A stretch of 64,000 bases of DNA from an uncultured Rhodospirillales bacterium. Lineage in GTDB: Bacteria; Pseudomonadota; Alphaproteobacteria; Rhodospirillales; JABHCV01. Each line of letters opens with the position of its first letter. The stretch's first letter is position 1. The stretch spans positions 62,001 through 126,000 of the forward strand of contig CALKND010000003.1 of the NCBI GenBank assembly GCA_938092065.1. The letters are read 5' to 3'. Below the pieces are notes generated by a model. It made no database searches. It had not been told where the DNA came from and saw only the letters and a program-made list of their open reading frames with translations. Position numbers and translations under genes: made by a program. Below are positions 37,779-46,681 of this stretch, piece by piece.

Positions 37779-40700
37779 ATGCATCTATTAGCTGCCACAC
37801 CGGGAGGAATTTCCGACGGATCTGAAGCCATTGACCTTGGCCAGAGCCCAGCTGATATAGTTGTACTCAGTGCCGCAGATAGCGAGCTAACCTGCCTCAG
37901 CGAAGCCTACGCAAAAATGGGCGAGGATGTTCCGAGCTTGCGATTAGCAAATATTTTAAATCTCGGACACAACATGTCTGTCGACTTGTATGTGGAGAGC
38001 GTCATCACTGGCGCTAAGTTAGTTATAGTGCGCTTACTGGGTGGGCGGGGCTACTGGTCTTACGGGGTTGAGCAAGTTGCAGCGGAATGTTTTCGCAGAA
38101 AAGTACTACTTGCTCTATTGCCTGGTGATGATCAGCCCGATGCTGAACTAGCAACCTTATCTACCTTGGATCCTGTAGCGTGCCATAGGCTTTGGCAATA
38201 CTGCGTTCACGGTGGCCCACAAAATGCACAGCATTTTTTAAATTTTGCAGCATCCCACCTGGATGGCAAATATAAATGGTTGGAACCACAGCCCCTATTG
38301 AGGGGAGGACTTTATAAATCAGGCCAAGGAAATGTTAACTTGGAGGACATTCGTGATGACTGGGTTGCAGGTCAGCCGACAGTGGCACTTGTGTTTTACC
38401 GAGCCTTGGTTCAAGGAGGTAATTTAAAAGCTGTTGACGCGCTCATAGCGGGATTACAAGTGGCTGGGCTAAATGTTTTGCCAGTTTTTGTCGCGAGCCT
38501 GAAAGACCCAGTGGCGGCAGCGACCTTAGAACAGGTGCTGGCAGACGAAGTGCCCCATGTCATTATAAATAGCACAGGCTTTGCGGTTTCATCACCGGGG
38601 ACGACGCGTACACCAACACCATTTAATCTCTCGGGGGCTACCGTCTTGCAGGTTGTCTTTTCCAGTTCTAGTTTAGGTTCGTGGCGTGATGGCCTGTTCG
38701 GCCTGAGTGCGCGGGACATCGCAATGAATGTTGCTTTGCCAGAGGTGGATGGCCACGTGCTCAGTCGTGCAGTTTCCTTCAAGGGATCAAGCTTGCGTGA
38801 TGAAAGAACCCAAACGGATATTGTTACCTATGAGCCGGTACAAGACCGAATTGATTTTGTTTGCCAACTAGCGGCCAACTGGGCAGGTTTGGCACGCCTC
38901 AAAGCTGAGGACCGCCGTATTGCTGTGGTCCTTGCAAACTACCCCAATCGGGATGGACGAATAGGTAATGGGGTCGGGCTTGATACACCACAAGGAACTA
39001 TTACTGCTTTAAGAGCCATGAAGGCAGCTGGTTATGATACGGGAAAAATTCCAGACGGTGGCGACCAGTTGATTGCACGTCTAGCTGCGGGTCCAACCAA
39101 CCAGGGACAAAAAGGTAATATATCCGAGACCCTGTCCATGTCTAATTACCAGAAGTTCTTTACTACATTACCCATGAAGGTGCAGCGCGCTGTATTTGAC
39201 CGTTGGGGCGCGCCAGAGACAGACCCCATGTTCATTGCCAATGAGGTCGATTGTGGATGCTTCGCGGTTTCTGCTTTTCGGCTTGGCAAGGTAGCCATTT
39301 GTCTGCAGCCAGCGCGGGGTTATAACATTGACCCAAAATCTACCTATCACGACCCAGACCTGGTGCCGCCCCATGGATATCTCGCATTCTACTGCTGGCT
39401 TCGAAGTGAGTTTAGTGCTGATGCAATTATTCACTTTGGCAAGCACGGAAATCTAGAATGGCTACCAGGAAAGTCGCTGGGTCTGTCAGATCAATGCTTT
39501 CCAGAGATAGCCCTTGGCCCCTTGCCTCATTTGTACCCATTTATTGTTAATGATCCGGGTGAAGGGACGCAGGCAAAGCGCCGGGCCTCGGCAGTGATCA
39601 TTGATCATTTGACGCCGCCCCTTACCCGTGCCGAAACCTATGGCCCATTGGCTGATTTGGAACTCTTAGTTGATGAATTTTACGAGGCATCAGGAGTTGA
39701 TCCCCGGCGCTTGAAAGTTTTGCGCAGTGAAATTCTAACGCTCTGCACTTCTTCCGGCCTTGATGTAGATTGTGGGATGGACAAGGCAGTGGATGAAGAA
39801 TCGGCTATGGGGAAACTCGATAATTATCTGTGTGAACTCAAAGAAATGCAGATACGTGACGGCCTTCATATCTTTGGCAACGCGCCAAAAGGCCGTCTTC
39901 TCACCGATCTTTTGGTGGCACTGGTTCGGGTGCCGCGTGGTTCTGGTAATGCTGGAGAAGCTTCATTGCTAAGAGCTATAGCGGATGATCTAGAGCTCCA
40001 GTTTGATCCTCTTGATTGTGAAATGGCGACAACTTGGCAGAGCCCTAAGCCAGATGTGCTGAAAGGAAAGGGCAATTGGCGAAGTGTTGGTGATACAGTT
40101 GAGCGACTGGAAGAACTGGCCTCTCGCTTGATTGCGGGCGAGGAAATGCCTAATCCGAACTGGGTCAGGACTAATTTAGTTCTTGAAGTTGTTGAGGCTA
40201 AAATTAAACCCGCCGTTAAAGCGTGCGGTTCAGCAGAGCTTGCCGGTTTGCTTCAAGGATTGGATGGACGTTTTGTTGAGCCTGGTTCCAGTGGTGCACC
40301 AACACGAGGTCGCCTGGACGTTCTGCCCACGGGCAGAAATTTTTATTCCGTTGACACGCGCACTGTGCCAACACCAGCGGCATGGACACTGGGCTGGAAG
40401 TCGGCCTCGCTTTTGATCGAACACCACATGCAAGAGCACGGGGAATGGCCAAAAACAATGGCTTTGTCGGCTTGGGGAACATCTAACATGCGCACCGGTG
40501 GTGATGATATCGCCCAAGGATTAGCTCTAATGGGAGTTAAGCCAACATGGGATTCGGCGTCACGCCGTGTGACCGGCTTTGAAGTGTTGCCATTATCGAT
40601 TCTTGATCGTCCTCGAGTTGATGTAACATTGAGGGTTTCCGGTTTTTTCCGTGATGCTTTTCCCGGATTAATTGATTTGTTCTCTTCCGCCTCACGTGCA

Positions 40701-41537
40701 GTTGCTGCCCTTGAAGAGGGGGAATCTGATAATCCTCTTGCCGCCCGTGTTATGAGTGATGTAGCAGAACTCACCCAAGAAGGGGTAAGCGAAGAGCAGG
40801 CCATGGTACAGGCTGGCTATAGGGTTTTCGGGTCCAAGCCGGGCGCTTACGGTGCTGGTTTACAAGCTCTCATAGATGAAAAAGGCTGGGATACAGAGGC
40901 TGATCTTGCACGCGCTTATGTCGCCTGGGGAGGTTATGCCTATGGTGAAGGGGCTGCAGGTGAGGTAGCTCATGGTCTTTTTGAAACACGTCTTAAAAAT
41001 GTCCAAGTAGTGGTCCACAATCAGGACAACCGTGAACATGATTTGCTCGACAGTGACGATTACTACCAATTTGAAGGTGGCATGACAGCTGCAGTTAGGG
41101 AGTTGTCGGGTAATCAACCCAACGTCTATCACAATGACCACTCAAGGCCGGAAACACCACGAATTAGAACTCTTGAAGATGAAATTGCCCGCGTAGTCCG
41201 TGCTCGAGTTGTTAATCCCAAATGGATTGATGGGGTCATGCGCCATGGCTATAAAGGTGCTTTTGAGTTGGCAGCGACTGTAGATTATCTGTTCGCCTTT
41301 GCTGCTACAGCTAGGTGTGTCAGCGACCATCACTTCGATGCTGTGTTTGAGGCCTATTTAGCTAACGATAAAGTTAGGGATTTCATTCTTACTCATAATC
41401 CGGATGCTTTGAAAGAAATGGTTGCTCGACTTTTAGAAGCTCAGGAACGAGAGTTATGGAATCCGCGCTTGAACAATACGCATGATATTTTAACTAGAAT
41501 GGCTGACCTGAACAGGAAGGAGATAAAAATCACATGA
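37779..41537 (+). CDS. cobN: Cobaltochelatase large subunit CobN
   Basis: A 1252-residue ATP-dependent metal chelatase subunit that inserts cobalt into hydrogenobyrinic acid a,c-diamide. Related to the magnesium-chelatase H subunit: FGKHGNLEWLPGKSLGLS, YPFIVNDPGEGTQAKRRASAVIIDHLTPP and FELAATVDYLFAFAATA are hallmark segments. Length matches characterised CobN (about 1275). Its partners, the AAA+ subunits CobS and CobT of the chelatase, are not in the window and must be elsewhere. The stop overlaps cobO (ATGA). Confidence 0.95.
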   Translation: MHLLAATPGGISDGSEAIDLGQSPADIVVLSAADSELTCLSEAYAKMGEDVPSLRLANILNLGHNMSVDLYVESVITGAKLVIVRLLGGRGYWSYGVEQVAAECFRRKVLLALLPGDDQPDAELATLSTLDPVACHRLWQYCVHGGPQNAQHFLNFAASHLDGKYKWLEPQPLLRGGLYKSGQGNVNLEDIRDDWVAGQPTVALVFYRALVQGGNLKAVDALIAGLQVAGLNVLPVFVASLKDPVAAATLEQVLADEVPHVIINSTGFAVSSPGTTRTPTPFNLSGATVLQVVFSSSSLGSWRDGLFGLSARDIAMNVALPEVDGHVLSRAVSFKGSSLRDERTQTDIVTYEPVQDRIDFVCQLAANWAGLARLKAEDRRIAVVLANYPNRDGRIGNGVGLDTPQGTITALRAMKAAGYDTGKIPDGGDQLIARLAAGPTNQGQKGNISETLSMSNYQKFFTTLPMKVQRAVFDRWGAPETDPMFIANEVDCGCFAVSAFRLGKVAICLQPARGYNIDPKSTYHDPDLVPPHGYLAFYCWLRSEFSADAIIHFGKHGNLEWLPGKSLGLSDQCFPEIALGPLPHLYPFIVNDPGEGTQAKRRASAVIIDHLTPPLTRAETYGPLADLELLVDEFYEASGVDPRRLKVLRSEILTLCTSSGLDVDCGMDKAVDEESAMGKLDNYLCELKEMQIRDGLHIFGNAPKGRLLTDLLVALVRVPRGSGNAGEASLLRAIADDLELQFDPLDCEMATTWQSPKPDVLKGKGNWRSVGDTVERLEELASRLIAGEEMPNPNWVRTNLVLEVVEAKIKPAVKACGSAELAGLLQGLDGRFVEPGSSGAPTRGRLDVLPTGRNFYSVDTRTVPTPAAWTLGWKSASLLIEHHMQEHGEWPKTMALSAWGTSNMRTGGDDIAQGLALMGVKPTWDSASRRVTGFEVLPLSILDRPRVDVTLRVSGFFRDAFPGLIDLFSSASRAVAALEEGESDNPLAARVMSDVAELTQEGVSEEQAMVQAGYRVFGSKPGAYGAGLQALIDEKGWDTEADLARAYVAWGGYAYGEGAAGEVAHGLFETRLKNVQVVVHNQDNREHDLLDSDDYYQFEGGMTAAVRELSGNQPNVYHNDHSRPETPRIRTLEDEIARVVRARVVNPKWIDGVMRHGYKGAFELAATVDYLFAFAATARCVSDHHFDAVFEAYLANDKVRDFILTHNPDALKEMVARLLEAQERELWNPRLNNTHDILTRMADLNRKEIKIT

Positions 41538-42139
41538 TCAACACAGACAACGCCCGTCACAGCGAAAAAATGGCTAAAAAGAAGGCGGCCCGTGACAAAA
41601 TTTTGGCTACCAAGACTGAAGAAAAAGGATTGTTAATTGTTCATACTGGCAAAGGAAAAGGCAAATCAACGGCTGCCTGGGGCATGGCCATGCGGATGAT
41701 AGGCTATGGCAAGAAAGTGGGTATTGTGCAGTTTGTTAAAGGGGCCTGGGAAACTGGCGAGCGAGGTGTTTTTGAAAAATTTCCCGATCAAGTCACCATT
41801 AAGGCAATGGGCGAGGGCTTTACTTGGGAAACTCAAGACCGTGAGCGTGATGTGGCTGCGGCTGGTAAAGCCTGGGAAGCAGCAAAGCAAATGATCGCCA
41901 ATCCTGAATATTCTATGGTCATTCTTGATGAAATTAATATAGCCCTGCGTTATGATTATTTGTCTTTGGCAGATGTTTTGAAAGGCTTAGCGCTACGTCC
42001 ACACATGCTTCATGTTGTTGCTACCGGGCGCAATGCCCAAGACGATATGATCGAAGCTGCCGATTTAGTGACTGAGATGACTTTGATTAAGCATCCGTTT
42101 CGTAGTGGCATCAAAGCTCAAGAAGGGGTTGAGTTTTAG
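41534..42139 (+). CDS. cobO: Corrinoid adenosyltransferase (CobO/BtuR)
   Basis: A 201-residue ATP:cob(I)alamin adenosyltransferase that adds the upper 5'-deoxyadenosyl ligand to the corrinoid. The P-loop HTGKGKGKSTAAWGMAMRM (about 37-55) is the reversed-orientation type unique to this family. VILDEINIALRYDYL and HVVATGRNAQDDMIEAADLVTE follow. The N-terminal 30 residues are lysine-rich. Coupled to cobN by a four-base overlap. Confidence 0.94.
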   Translation: MINTDNARHSEKMAKKKAARDKILATKTEEKGLLIVHTGKGKGKSTAAWGMAMRMIGYGKKVGIVQFVKGAWETGERGVFEKFPDQVTIKAMGEGFTWETQDRERDVAAAGKAWEAAKQMIANPEYSMVILDEINIALRYDYLSLADVLKGLALRPHMLHVVATGRNAQDDMIEAADLVTEMTLIKHPFRSGIKAQEGVEF

Positions 42140-42212
42140 GCCAGCTCTCTATTTTGTGTTTTAGATAGAGTAGGAAGTACTTGTGTCCCGCCGTTTATTA
42201 AGGAAGTTACGC

Positions 42213-42896
42213 ATGAAAAAATCCATACTTGCCACTGCTGTATTTGTAGTTTTTACCCTCAGTGGTTGTGCCGAAATGCGCCGTGATAAAAATTCTATTG
42301 CGGTGGATGTAGTCAACCAAGCAGCAGAGACCGTGCAACGCTTCAAAGGCATGCCTGATCTGAAGGTATTCGCGGATCATATGCCGACTGCACGTGGCAT
42401 CGTTGTTCTGCCTAGTGTTATTAAAGGTGGATTTATGTTGGGTGGTGAGGGTGGCAATGGAGTTCTATTGGTTAAGACTGATGATGGTTCGTGGAGCCCT
42501 CCTGCTTTTTATGTTCTTGGAGCGGCCAGCTTAGGTATTCAGATGGGTTTGCAGGATACAGAAATTATTCTAGTACTTAGAAGTAACGGTGCAGTTTCGG
42601 CCATCCTCGACCATCAGGGAAAGTTTGGGGCAGATGCTGGGCTCACCATTGGCACAATTGGTCAGGGCGCGGAAATATCAACTACCACTAATATAGGCCT
42701 AGATATTCTGGCCTTTGCCAATTCTAAAATTGGTTTTTTTGGAGGTGCAGCTCTCGAAGGTGCGGTTCTAGCCCGTCGCGTTGATCTAAATGAGGCATAT
42801 TATGGCAAGGGAGCAACCCCGCGCGGTATAGTATATCAGGGTCAATCGCAAAACTTGCATGCGGATGCCTTGAGGGCCGCCTTGGCAAGTAAGTGA
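42213..42896 (+). CDS. SYLF (Ysc84-type) lipid-binding lipoprotein
   Basis: A 227-residue protein. The first 20 residues form a lipoprotein signal (FTLSGC lipobox), followed by a SYLF domain with GIVVLPSVIKGGFMLGGEGG, GVLLVK, SWSPPAFYVLGAASLGIQMG, and a C-terminal AFANSKIGFFGGAALEGAVL. SYLF domains bind phosphoinositides or lipids in some proteins; bacterial roles are poorly known. The preferred ATG is 42213 with GGAAG six bases upstream; GTG at 42183 is open in frame. It lies between cobO and cobQ, and its stop overlaps cobQ (GTGA), yet no corrinoid role is known. Confidence 0.85.
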   Translation: MKKSILATAVFVVFTLSGCAEMRRDKNSIAVDVVNQAAETVQRFKGMPDLKVFADHMPTARGIVVLPSVIKGGFMLGGEGGNGVLLVKTDDGSWSPPAFYVLGAASLGIQMGLQDTEIILVLRSNGAVSAILDHQGKFGADAGLTIGTIGQGAEISTTTNIGLDILAFANSKIGFFGGAALEGAVLARRVDLNEAYYGKGATPRGIVYQGQSQNLHADALRAALASK

Positions 42897-44380
42897 GTAA
42901 GAAAACTGCTAGCGACACCCGTGCCTTGATGTTTCAGGGTACAGGTTCAGATGTTGGCAAGTCCCTTCTCGTTGCTGGATTATGCAGGGCCTTCAAACGG
43001 CGCGGAATAAAGGTGCGGCCTTTCAAGCCACAAAACATGTCAAATAATGCAGCAGTCACCTGCGAAGGGGGCGAGATTGGACGCGCTCAGGCCCTGCAAG
43101 CAAAGGCCTGTGGGCTTGAACCATCTATTCACATGAATCCAGTGTTGCTGAAACCAGAGAGCGAGACTGGTGCTCAAGTAATTGTTCAAGGCAAACGTGA
43201 GGCAACCCTTAAAGCTAAGGATTATCATATCCTAAAACCAAAACTTCTGGAACGTGTGCTGGAGAGTTTTTACCATACTGCCGGGTTATGCGATCTAGTT
43301 TTGGTTGAGGGGGCGGGTAGTGCGGCAGAGGTAAATTTACGCGAAGCCGATATAGCCAACATGGGATTTGCCATAGCTGCCAATGTGCCAGTGGTTTTGG
43401 TTGGGGATATTGACCGGGGCGGCGTGATTGCTTCTATAGTTGGCACGGACCAGCTTTTGGATAAGGCTGAGCGTAACTTGCTTGCAGGATACGTCATCAA
43501 TAAATTTCGAGGAGATCCATCATTATTTTTAAGTGCAGATAAAATTATTAAGGAAAAAACTGGACTTAGCTCTTTTGGCTTAGTCCCTTATTTTCCAGAT
43601 GCACGTTTGCTTCCCAAAGAAGATGCCATGGCTTTGGATGCCCGAGAAAACGACACAGCGTCTAAAGATATTTTTATTGTTGTTCCCCGGCTTTCCCGAA
43701 TTGCCAACTTCGATGACTTGGATCCGTTATCTGCGGAGCCAGATGTGACGGTGATGGTTGTCGAAGCAGGGGATCCCTTGCCTTGCACTGCCGATTTGGT
43801 TTTGATTCCAGGTACGAAATCCACCATGGCCGATCTTGAATACTTACGTGCCCAGGGATGGGACATAGATATTGCAGCCCATGCGCGTCGTGGGGGTTTG
43901 GTGGTTGGGCTTTGTGGTGGCTATCAAATACTTGGGAAACGTATTTCAGATCCCAATGGCATAGAAGGGAATATTGGTGAATCTGAGGGCCTAGGCTTGC
44001 TTGATGTTGAAACGGTCCTCAGTAATAACAAAACTCTTGAGACCATTTCGGGCATAGATTTAGGAAGTGGTGAAAAAGTTCATGGTTATGAGATGCATCT
44101 TGGATTAACTGAAGGACCAGACCGGGCCAATCCTTGGGTTCGTCTTGATGACAGGCGCACGGAAGGAGCAATGAGCCCAGATCGCCAAGTTATGGGATCA
44201 TACCTACATGGAATTTTCTCTGCTGACAATTTTCGTCAAGCTTTCCTCGGGGGATTGCGCTCGGGGCGAGCCACCACAACTGCCTATGATATAAAGGTGG
44301 AGAAAACTCTGGACGATTTGGCTGAGCATTTAGAAGAGAATATGGATCTGGACGCGCTTTACACTCAAGCTCTTAAGTAA
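42893..44380 (+). CDS. cobQ: Cobyric acid synthase
   Basis: A 495-residue glutamine amidotransferase that amidates adenosylcobyrinic a,c-diamide at four carboxylates. The N-terminal ATP-binding part reads FQGTGSDVGKSLLVAGLC and FKPQNMSNNAAVTCEGGE. The C-terminal triad glutaminase has Cys in VVGLCGGYQILGKR and His in SYLHGIFS. The start is GTG at 42893, overlapping the previous stop. Length is close to the usual 485-510. Confidence 0.95.
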   Translation: MSKKTASDTRALMFQGTGSDVGKSLLVAGLCRAFKRRGIKVRPFKPQNMSNNAAVTCEGGEIGRAQALQAKACGLEPSIHMNPVLLKPESETGAQVIVQGKREATLKAKDYHILKPKLLERVLESFYHTAGLCDLVLVEGAGSAAEVNLREADIANMGFAIAANVPVVLVGDIDRGGVIASIVGTDQLLDKAERNLLAGYVINKFRGDPSLFLSADKIIKEKTGLSSFGLVPYFPDARLLPKEDAMALDARENDTASKDIFIVVPRLSRIANFDDLDPLSAEPDVTVMVVEAGDPLPCTADLVLIPGTKSTMADLEYLRAQGWDIDIAAHARRGGLVVGLCGGYQILGKRISDPNGIEGNIGESEGLGLLDVETVLSNNKTLETISGIDLGSGEKVHGYEMHLGLTEGPDRANPWVRLDDRRTEGAMSPDRQVMGSYLHGIFSADNFRQAFLGGLRSGRATTTAYDIKVEKTLDDLAEHLEENMDLDALYTQALK

Positions 44381-44433
44381 GGAGCTTGGCCAGTGCAGAA
44401 AATGATAGGCCGATAGTGAATGTAAATTTATTA

Positions 44434-45489
44434 TTAATTTAATCTGATAACGGCCAAAGCGGCAACCCAGGCTCCGTTGATCAGGGCAGCAGTTACATAA
44501 AGATAGAGCATATTCCGTATGTCTTTGACCCCCGTACGTGCTGTGCCATCGCCCAGCCACGGGTCATCTGTAATGCTTTCCTGATAGCGCCGAGGTCCGG
44601 CAAGGGCGATATTAAGAGCCCCTGCGGCAGCCCCTTCTGGCCAGCCAGCATTCATGGAACGATGTTTGCCGGAATCCCTTAGCATAATTTTCAGGGCCTT
44701 AACCGGGTGGGCACTGGGGGTGACAGTGGCAGCGAGAACAAGAAATAACCCGCTCAAACGTGCTGGTATCAAATTCAGTACATCATCCAGTCGCGCAGCG
44801 GTCATCCCGAAAGCTCGATATTTCGGGGTCATATGACCAATCATAGAGTCCATTGTATTAACGGCTTTGTAGGCCAATAAACCCGGCAACCCAAACAAAA
44901 CATACCAGAAGACTGGTGCGACTAAACCATCAGAAAAATTTTCTGCGCAGGATTCAATAGCAGCACGGGCAACGCCGTGTTTATCTAGGTGTTTTGGTGC
45001 TCGTCCAACAATATGTGAGACAGCCTCACGGCCTTTTTCTAGACTCTCTTCAAGCCCAATTCCAACGGCTCTTACACTGTCATAAAGACCACGTCCAGCA
45101 AGCATGGCTGTAAGGATAAACAGCTCCAACACCCAACCAAAATCATGGTTTTGAGTCAGCCATGAGCTTCCCCAGCCAATTATAGAGGTAAAGCTCACAA
45201 TAATAAAAACAACCAGAGCCCCGCGAAAGGCGCGATCTACAGTCGAACGATTTGCCCGGTTTAGTTTGCGGTCAAACCAATCAATAAGCATGCCGATCAT
45301 TTCAACTGGATGGCGAAATAGTCGAAAAGGAAATTTAGTTTCGCCTAAATATCCATCTAGCAAAAGTGCAACCAACAATAACGCCAATGGATCAAAGCCG
45401 TGCTCGGTGTTTGCGAATCCAAACGTAAACATAAATGGTAGTTTGCGAGGAGGAGCACATCGCGTCAAATAAAATTGAAGTGATGACAA
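44434..45489 (-). CDS. cobD: Adenosylcobinamide-phosphate synthase (CobD/CbiB)
   Basis: An inner-membrane enzyme that attaches aminopropanol (phosphate) to cobyric acid. LLLDGYLGETKFPFRLFRHPV, ESCAENFSDGLVAPVFWYVLFG and RPR/GPRRYQ-like NIALAGPRRYQ are diagnostic. Five membrane helices. The frame is open from TTG 45489 (351 residues); the ATG at 45432 (MFTFGFANTEHG, 332 residues) begins closer to the family N-terminus, but neither has a clear ribosome site. It is the only gene of its strand between cobQ and the unknown gene. Confidence 0.93.
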   Translation of the reverse strand: MSSLQFYLTRCAPPRKLPFMFTFGFANTEHGFDPLALLLVALLLDGYLGETKFPFRLFRHPVEMIGMLIDWFDRKLNRANRSTVDRAFRGALVVFIIVSFTSIIGWGSSWLTQNHDFGWVLELFILTAMLAGRGLYDSVRAVGIGLEESLEKGREAVSHIVGRAPKHLDKHGVARAAIESCAENFSDGLVAPVFWYVLFGLPGLLAYKAVNTMDSMIGHMTPKYRAFGMTAARLDDVLNLIPARLSGLFLVLAATVTPSAHPVKALKIMLRDSGKHRSMNAGWPEGAAAGALNIALAGPRRYQESITDDPWLGDGTARTGVKDIRNMLYLYVTAALINGAWVAALAVIRLN

Positions 45490-45536
45490 TTCCAGACTTT
45501 TAGTTTAAGGTTTTATTTTAACAAGCGGCCTTTATT

Positions 45537-46028
45537 TTGACCGGCGGCAATGACCAGTCAACGTCCCGCGCAAAACATTCAAAACGCTCGAAGGCAAGGA
45601 CCAAGCGCGTGGACGATACCACTTTAAACCCAAAAACGGGTCAAAATTTTCGTAAAAATGGAAGTCGTTATCATGCAATGGCTAGAGGCTACGGCGTCTT
45701 GTCTGAGCATCTTAAGCAAAAGTTGTTAAATTATGGTTTTGAAACTAGCTATCTGGAAATAACCTCGTCTTTTCGGCTATTAAGTCTTGATAAATACAGA
45801 GAAAACGCTGACAAACCTATTCCACACCGACCCAAAATATTTTTTTCTCCCATTCATGTAAAAAATAAACTTTCCAAAGAAGTATATGAATTTACCGTTA
45901 AAGATTCTGAAGTGGACGTAAATAAAATTCGTGTCTGTGACATTAATGCAAAAGGCAACCATTGCTATTATTACGGTCTCGTTGATCTTGGGTGTCGTCA
46001 TCACAATCACGAAAAAAAGGAGTCTTGA
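45537..46028 (+). CDS. Unrecognised basic protein preceding cobH
   Basis: A 163-residue protein of unknown family. The first 60 residues are rich in Lys, Arg and Ser, followed by a helical or mixed segment (GVLSEHLKQKLLNYGFETSY). The tail CDINAKGNHCYYYGLVDLGCRHHNHEKKES contains Cys and His that could bind metal; this is speculation. No signal peptide or membrane helix. The start is TTG at 45537; an in-frame ATG lies at about 45678. Its stop is two bases before cobH, so it is part of the cobH-cobM transcript. Divergent from cobD. Confidence 0.6.
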   Translation: MTGGNDQSTSRAKHSKRSKARTKRVDDTTLNPKTGQNFRKNGSRYHAMARGYGVLSEHLKQKLLNYGFETSYLEITSSFRLLSLDKYRENADKPIPHRPKIFFSPIHVKNKLSKEVYEFTVKDSEVDVNKIRVCDINAKGNHCYYYGLVDLGCRHHNHEKKES

Positions 46029-46030
46029 TT

Positions 46031-46681
46031 ATGTCTCGGGCCCCTATTCGCTTTGAGTACGAGAAAGATCCAAAGGCTATTTATCGTCAGTCATTTGAGA
46101 TGATCAAGGATGCCTTAGGAGAAGATAATATACCGATAGATGTGGGTCCTGTGGCTCAGCGTCTGATTCATGCGTGTGGCATGACTGATATAGTTGATAA
46201 TTTGTTTTATTCTAATCGTGCAGGTGAGATAGGCCGTGACGCTTTGCAGGCTGGCGCGTCGATTTTGTGCGATTCTGAGATGGTTTCTGCAGGGATTATC
46301 CGCAATATTTTACCCGCCGAGAATAATGTGGTCTGCACCCTCAACGATCCGCCAACGCCAGCCCTTGCAAAAAAAATTATGACAACTCGATCAGCAGCAG
46401 CCCTTAATTTATGGTTGCCTCATCTGGAAGGGTCGATCGTTGCTATTGGCAATGCGCCGACAGCACTGTTTCGATTAATGGAAATGATTTCAGACGGTGC
46501 TCCTCGTCCAGCCTTGATTTTGGGCTTTCCTGTTGGCTTTGTTGGCGCTGCAGAATCAAAACAGGCGCTAGTGGATCACGCAGGCACGCTTGAAATCTCC
46601 TTCATTACCCTTAAGGGACGGCGTGGTGGTAGCGCTATGGCTTCTGCAGCAGTAAATGCCATCGCCGGGGGTAATAAATAA
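46031..46681 (+). CDS. cobH: Precorrin-8X methylmutase
   Basis: A 216-residue enzyme that moves the C11 methyl group to C12, giving hydrogenobyrinate. RLIHACGMTDIVDNLFYS contains the catalytic His, and GAGEIGRDALQAGASIL-like RAGEIGRDALQAGASILCD and PALILGFPVGFVGAAESK are typical of CobH/CbiC. The ATG at 46031 follows the unknown gene by two bases; an open extension to 45992 overlaps that gene and lacks family similarity. Confidence 0.94.
   Translation: MSRAPIRFEYEKDPKAIYRQSFEMIKDALGEDNIPIDVGPVAQRLIHACGMTDIVDNLFYSNRAGEIGRDALQAGASILCDSEMVSAGIIRNILPAENNVVCTLNDPPTPALAKKIMTTRSAAALNLWLPHLEGSIVAIGNAPTALFRLMEMISDGAPRPALILGFPVGFVGAAESKQALVDHAGTLEISFITLKGRRGGSAMASAAVNAIAGGNK

Noticed and set aside
40343-40804. 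153-codon minus-strand frame inside cobN
   Set aside because: Antisense to a conserved CobN region; no independent support.
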